DNA from: Apostichopus parvimensis | Lineage: Eukaryota; Echinodermata; Holothuroidea; Aspidochirotida; Stichopodidae | Direction of reading: 5' to 3' | Length of the DNA stretch: 64,000 bases | Assembly (NCBI GenBank): GCA_000934455.1 | Contig: KN884788.1 | Coordinates: forward strand, 21,986-85,985 | Part shown: one piece after another, positions 55,201 to 61,200 of the stretch | Position numbering within the stretch: position 1 is the stretch's first letter | Layout: each line of letters opens with the position of its first letter | Translations under genes and position numbers: made by a program | The notes under the pieces: model-generated | The model's database searches: none | What the model was told of the DNA's origin: nothing | The model's input: only the letters and a program-made list of their open reading frames with translations

Positions 55201-58200
55201 GTACATATCAATCTTATCAATAAATATGTCTGAAAAAAGTCTAGCAAGGAGAATCATGAAGCAGGGTTAGATAAATCATTTTAAGGGAAAAGTAACAGCA
55301 GTTGTTGGTGTACTCCATGTTAATTAATTAAATCAATTAACTCTAACATTTGATAAACACAATGGAACACTGAGTTTTCAAGATGGGTGCTGCTCTGTAT
55401 GATATATCAATCTATAAATCCCAGATTATGTCATCATTTTAAAGCAGCATTGTATTTCTAGTCCAGGATTTTACTTACAAAAATTTCATATTGTTTACTT
55501 CCCCCATTTTCAGTCGAGCATCTTATTGCACTCAAGTAACACCTGCATCTGAGTTTACAGGGGATCTGCTACTGGGTAAGTAGTTTACTGGGCTTTCAAC
55601 CATGCAAATGTTGAAAGGGGGGGGGAGGGTGGATTTTGGGGGAAGGGAGGTGTCAGTTCATTGAAGAAGTAATCAACATTGCATAAACAGTAAGCTTAAA
55701 TCAAAAGTCATTGCTAGATGTCCTTTCAGTAGTACATANNNNNNNNNNNNNNNNNNNNNNNNNNNNNNNNNNNNNNNNNNNNNNNNNNTATATTACTCAA
55801 AATTACTTTTGTAGGAATGTTACAGACATTTTGTCAATATGCATTTACACCACCCCACCTGCCTGCTATCATGTTAAAAGTGACAAATTGAACCAGCAAT
55901 AGCACTAAAATGAAATTTAGAAACTATGTAATTTTCACATTTCCTCAGAATGATCACTTTATAAGATGAATAACATTACTTACATATTCATAAATGTTGT
56001 TATGTTAATTTACTTTGGGCTTTTGTTCTTTTTCTTTAGGAGAAAATGATATGTACTTTGTGTATGAAGAGGCAAGTAATGACGTAAGCAAATTTCAGGT
56101 ATGTTGACCACTCTATATGAATGTTCTCAAGGTACCAGAATATGGTTATAACATTTAATATGAAAAAGTGATAAATAGTTTAATTTATAAATGTATGGAG
56201 AGCTACTCTGCAAGAGCAAAACTTTGTGAAAAAAGATTTGTAATAACTCTGACACAAAATGTTTGTTACTGCAGAGCCTTGTTTCCTCCTTTTTCTTGCA
56301 ATAAGATGAACAAATTTATTGAAGTTGGTTCCATAGTCTTGTTTTTCATTTTGTTCTTCATTTTGTCCTGTAAAATGAAAAGAGCAATTTTAAATTCTTT
56401 GTTAGGAAAGAATATTGCACTTTGTTTTTTGTCATATAATCTGCTAAGGCTTCTGATTGTCTACTTCCTGAAATATTTAAAGGTACAATTGAATTTTGAC
56501 ACAAACTGTTTTATGGAGAGATGTCTGAAATTACCACAAGGTTTTAGGGACCATATTTCTTCAGCATGCGTATGTCTTGAAAGTTTTGTCATATAAATTT
56601 GTATGATATCACCTACTTTTTGGGACAATTTATTGTACACGTGATAACACAACGGAATAAGTCTTGACTGAATGTTGGTACCAACAGGTGTCATTGCCTT
56701 TATTTTTCTTTCTATTTTTCTTTTGATTTTACTTCACTTTTTAGTTTCCTTTTAAATAAAACTCATTTCTGAAATATGTATTTAAAGTATTACATTTAAT
56801 GCTCAAAATTGAACAGAAAAAAGCCACTTTTCAAAGGATTTGAAAGTGTTGCAATTCAATATTTGCAGACTTTTTTCCCAAAAGAATTGACTTTAATTAT
56901 GCAGTTGTAATGTTAAAATATAGTGGACCTTGAACAGGTTTCATGTGTTTGTTTTTGATACTTATATCGCTTCTGAATCAGTTAATAGTTTAAAAGTTAC
57001 AAGTTTAGAGGCAATTTACAGCTCTGATATTCAAAATTGTTTGCTTAAGGACCCTAATTTTGACCATTATCATCTTGAAGTCTTTGCGAATGTGATTGCC
57101 TGTGTAGGGGGAAGGGTCCTCATTCACGTAGCTTTCCTCTTACCTTTGAGAACTCTCTGAATGATTAAGGGTGATTAGTTTTCAAATAGGTATTTTATTT
57201 TATTTTCCAGTTTTTGAAGTAATTTATGTTCATGATTTTTCCAGTTCTTTGCCCACAATTGTTGGCAAATATCTTTTTGGGGTTCTGAAATTTTTTGGGC
57301 TTCCTCCAATTTGTTGACAATCCTAAGAAGGGTTTGCGAAACTCCACCCCCCCCTCCCAACTTTGAAAACCATGGCTGTGCAGCACCTGTTGGTGGGAGT
57401 TTTATGGCATTGCATATCTTACTTAAATATGTACGGTGCTAACATTTGTATCACTGCTGAAACAGTTAATAGTTGAAGTCAATGTACGGTACCCTGTTGG
57501 TGCCATAGAAATATACTCTTGTATCTTCGACCTGTTTTGTATCTTCAACCTCCATTGATAGAGTGGAGATGTGGCCACCATCTCTTGGCAGTACGATGAC
57601 ATCAAGGAACTTCACACCCGATGGTATCAACTCAGGGACAATGCCATGGAAATCTTCCTCACTAATGGACATACCCTTCTCTTGGCATTTGAGAGCACTG
57701 AGGTAAGTTTGACATATTCTCATGGTATTCCTGTAAATAATATGAATGCAAAATGATTTTGTTTTTTTTTAACATTTCATTTCACAACTAGTTTCAAGAA
57801 AACAAAGTTCAAAGAGCAATGTTTTCCATGTGCAAGAATTTTCCCTCGAGTATTAAACTGTATTTAAAATGGTAAATAATATATGCAAGATTGTGTCAGT
57901 TAATAAACTCATCGCAAAAGTGTTGAGAATGAGCTTTTTATTGGTCAATAATTCATAACATGATATTCCCACTAATTATGAAAGCTTCAGTGAGGTTTTT
58001 CTCATATCTCATGAAAGGTTTGAATGGTGGCTAAAAAAAAATAAAAAAGCGGTTATCTTCATTTGTATGGAGTTGTTTATAGGATGAACCACAGGTGGCA
58101 GAAAATATACATGACAGATGGATGAAATGCTTTCCTAGATCTGTTTAACATGTGGCCGCATCTTGAGTTAATCATGATGTTATTATTATTATTTTTTTTA

Positions 58201-61200
58201 TTTTATTGTTTAACAAAATCTAAACTGGACGTCAAGAAAATATAACATTATTTTGTCAGGGTGTGTTTGTGGGTGAAGTTTTTAGGTGAGAGGTTGGCTT
58301 TTTATTCATTTTTTTTTCATGTGTTACCAATATCTCAAAAACAAAGTTTGTTTATACTGCTAAACTTGTTTATTGATTTGACATGTTTATGGACTGTTTG
58401 CTAGGAAAATCACACATATTATGCAGTCTAGGTTGCACAGAAAAATTCATCTGTAGGAAACTTGAGATCTTCCACATTGAATGACAGAAGGGTTTGCATA
58501 TTTTACAGAAATACCAACTCACTCACATCTCCTCTGCCATGATGAGAATTACTTACAAGATCCACTGCTGTTAAATTTGTTGATTTCAGATGCCTGAACC
58601 AAGTATTTGATCTTCATTTCTCTGCAATACCTATGTAATGGGGTTAAGGATTTCACCCCTTCGTTTAGAATGAAATCGTCCCAACAGTTTTAAGAATGCT
58701 TATTACCTTGTCTTAAGTTGGACATTCTCTTGGTTTTGAAGAAATGAACACATCACTTGTTTGTATTATTTGAATAGAAATAAAGTGAATATGACGTCGT
58801 TCTTTGCCGGTATACTCAAACATTTTACTTCCTGTGTTGGATTGTATTAGGAGCGTAGTGCAATGTACAAGTCCATGAAGGAGAGGGATCTGCCTAATCT
58901 CTTAGAAGTGGACGACATCTCAACCATAACCAGGGCTTGGTGTGGTAGACAGATGACTAACTTTGAATATCTCATGCAGCTGAACAAACTAGCCGGGAGG
59001 TCATTCAACGACCTGATGCAATATCCCGTCTTCCCGTTCGTTCTTGCGGAATATACGACCAATGAGCTGGATTTGAACAGCCATGACATTTACAGGTTGG
59101 TTCTGGTTTATGACTGGAGTGAGCTAGAAACAGCAGCGTAGTTTGTAATCATTTCATCAAAATATTTGAAAGTATTTGGCTTTTACTCATGATGAAAGTG
59201 GATCTTTTGGTTTAGATGTGCCACACATTACTGCACACAAATTGGTTGAATGTAAGTTTGGTGAAACTGTATTTATTTTTTTTATTTATTTATTTTGTTT
59301 GCATTGTGAGATCATCTGGTCAAGTTCCCTTTTTCAAATAATCAATGACATTTTGCAAGCTGATATTATTGGGTTTTATTTAATTTGTGCATGTTTAATG
59401 TTGAATGTACACTGTGATACTCGCTGTTGTCAGAGTTGCCATGTATAATGCTGCCATAGCTGTACCGTATAATACTGTAGTCAGTAATGGTATGACAGTG
59501 TATTACTTCCTTTGACATAGCTGTACCGTTTAACACTGTAGTCAGTAATGGTATGACAGTGTATTACTTCCTTTGACATAGCTGTACCGTTTAATACTGT
59601 AGTCAGTAATGGTATGACAGTGTATTACTTCCTTTGACATATTTTCAGGGATTTATCAAAGCCAGTGGCTGTTCAACTGAAAGAAATGGAAGAAAGATAT
59701 AAAAGGAATTATCAGGTTAGTGTGACAGAGAAAAAAAATTAGGAATGGCAGAAGTAAGTCCACCATAGAACAATTTTTCTGATATTGTTCAGCAAAATTA
59801 TGTTAATGCTGCAAATGGGAAGGTTGCTACACAAATTTATGGAGATATGTATAGCTTATTTTTTTCACACAGAACAGTTGTGTGGAAAATATCGATGGAA
59901 AATGAAATTAGAAATATAAAACTTGCTGCTCAGACTGTGAACACTAAAATGTTTTCTGATCCATGCTGTAGGAACAGGTTTTATTCATGTAAAACATTTA
60001 ATATCTCCAATTTTCTTTGTACCTGATATGCCACAAGTTTAACATTATTATAATGTTATTATACAAAGCCCTAAAGCCCTAAACATATACTGTTTTTGTA
60101 CACCATGAGTATCCCACTAATTGTTTGTTGTGTCCTAGGAACTTTTTTTTCTTTTTAAACTCTAAAAGGTAAGACTTTGCTGGGAAGATGATAGAGATTC
60201 TTGTGGAACAGAGGCCACCCGACCATCAGACCATATACTGTTTTTAACCATCTAAAAGCCCTACCAGCAGTGCCCCATCCCCCTCCGTTTATTCTCCTGT
60301 CTCTCCTCCTCCTTCCTCCCACCCCTCCTTCCTCCCTCCCTTCCTATCTCCCACAGTCTTGTTTTTTCATTTTCTGTTTGATCCACCACCTACTTTTGCT
60401 CACCATTTGTATAATTCTTTTTTGGACAGATTTTAAAGGAAGAGTATGAGAGAGATGCAGGTCATAATGAGAGCACCCTAACCATGAAGCCATACCACTA
60501 TGGTTCCCATTACTCCAACAGTGGTATCACTCTTCAATATCTTGTGCGTCTTCCTCCATTCACCGGCATGTTCATGCAGTATCAAGGTAACTAAACCCTG
60601 TAATGCTGTCTATATCGAGACATTAGTCCAGTAATGCTGTCTACATCGAGACCTAACCCCGTAATGCTGTCTATATCGAGACATAACATCATAATGCTGT
60701 CTGTATCCAGACTTAACACCGTAATGCTGTCTGTATCAAGACCTAACACCGTAATGCTGTCTATATCGAGACCTTACACCGTAATGCTGTCTATATCGAG
60801 ACATAACATCTAATGCTGTCTATATCGAGACTTAACCCCGTAATGCTGTCTATATCGAGACCTAACACCTAATGCTGTCTATATCAAGACTTAGTCCCGT
60901 AATGCTGTCTGTATCGAGACTTAACCCCGTAATGCTGTCGATATCCAGATTTAACCCCGTAATGCTGTCTATATCGAGACTTAACCCAGTAATGCTGTCT
61001 ACATCGAGACCTAACCCCGTAATGCTGTCTATATCGAGACCTAACACCATAATGCTGTCTGTATCCAGACTTAACACCGTAATGCTGTCTGTATCAAGAC
61101 CTTACACCGTAATGTTGTCTATATCCAGACTTAACACCGTAATGCTGTCTTTATCGAGATTTAACCTCGTAATGCTGTCTATATCAAGTTGAATTCTTGT

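Noticed and set aside
60862-61192. ORFs on both strands of [10 protein letters not shown] / [10 protein letters not shown] repeats
   Set aside because: By-product of a 30-bp tandem repeat; open on both strands at once.
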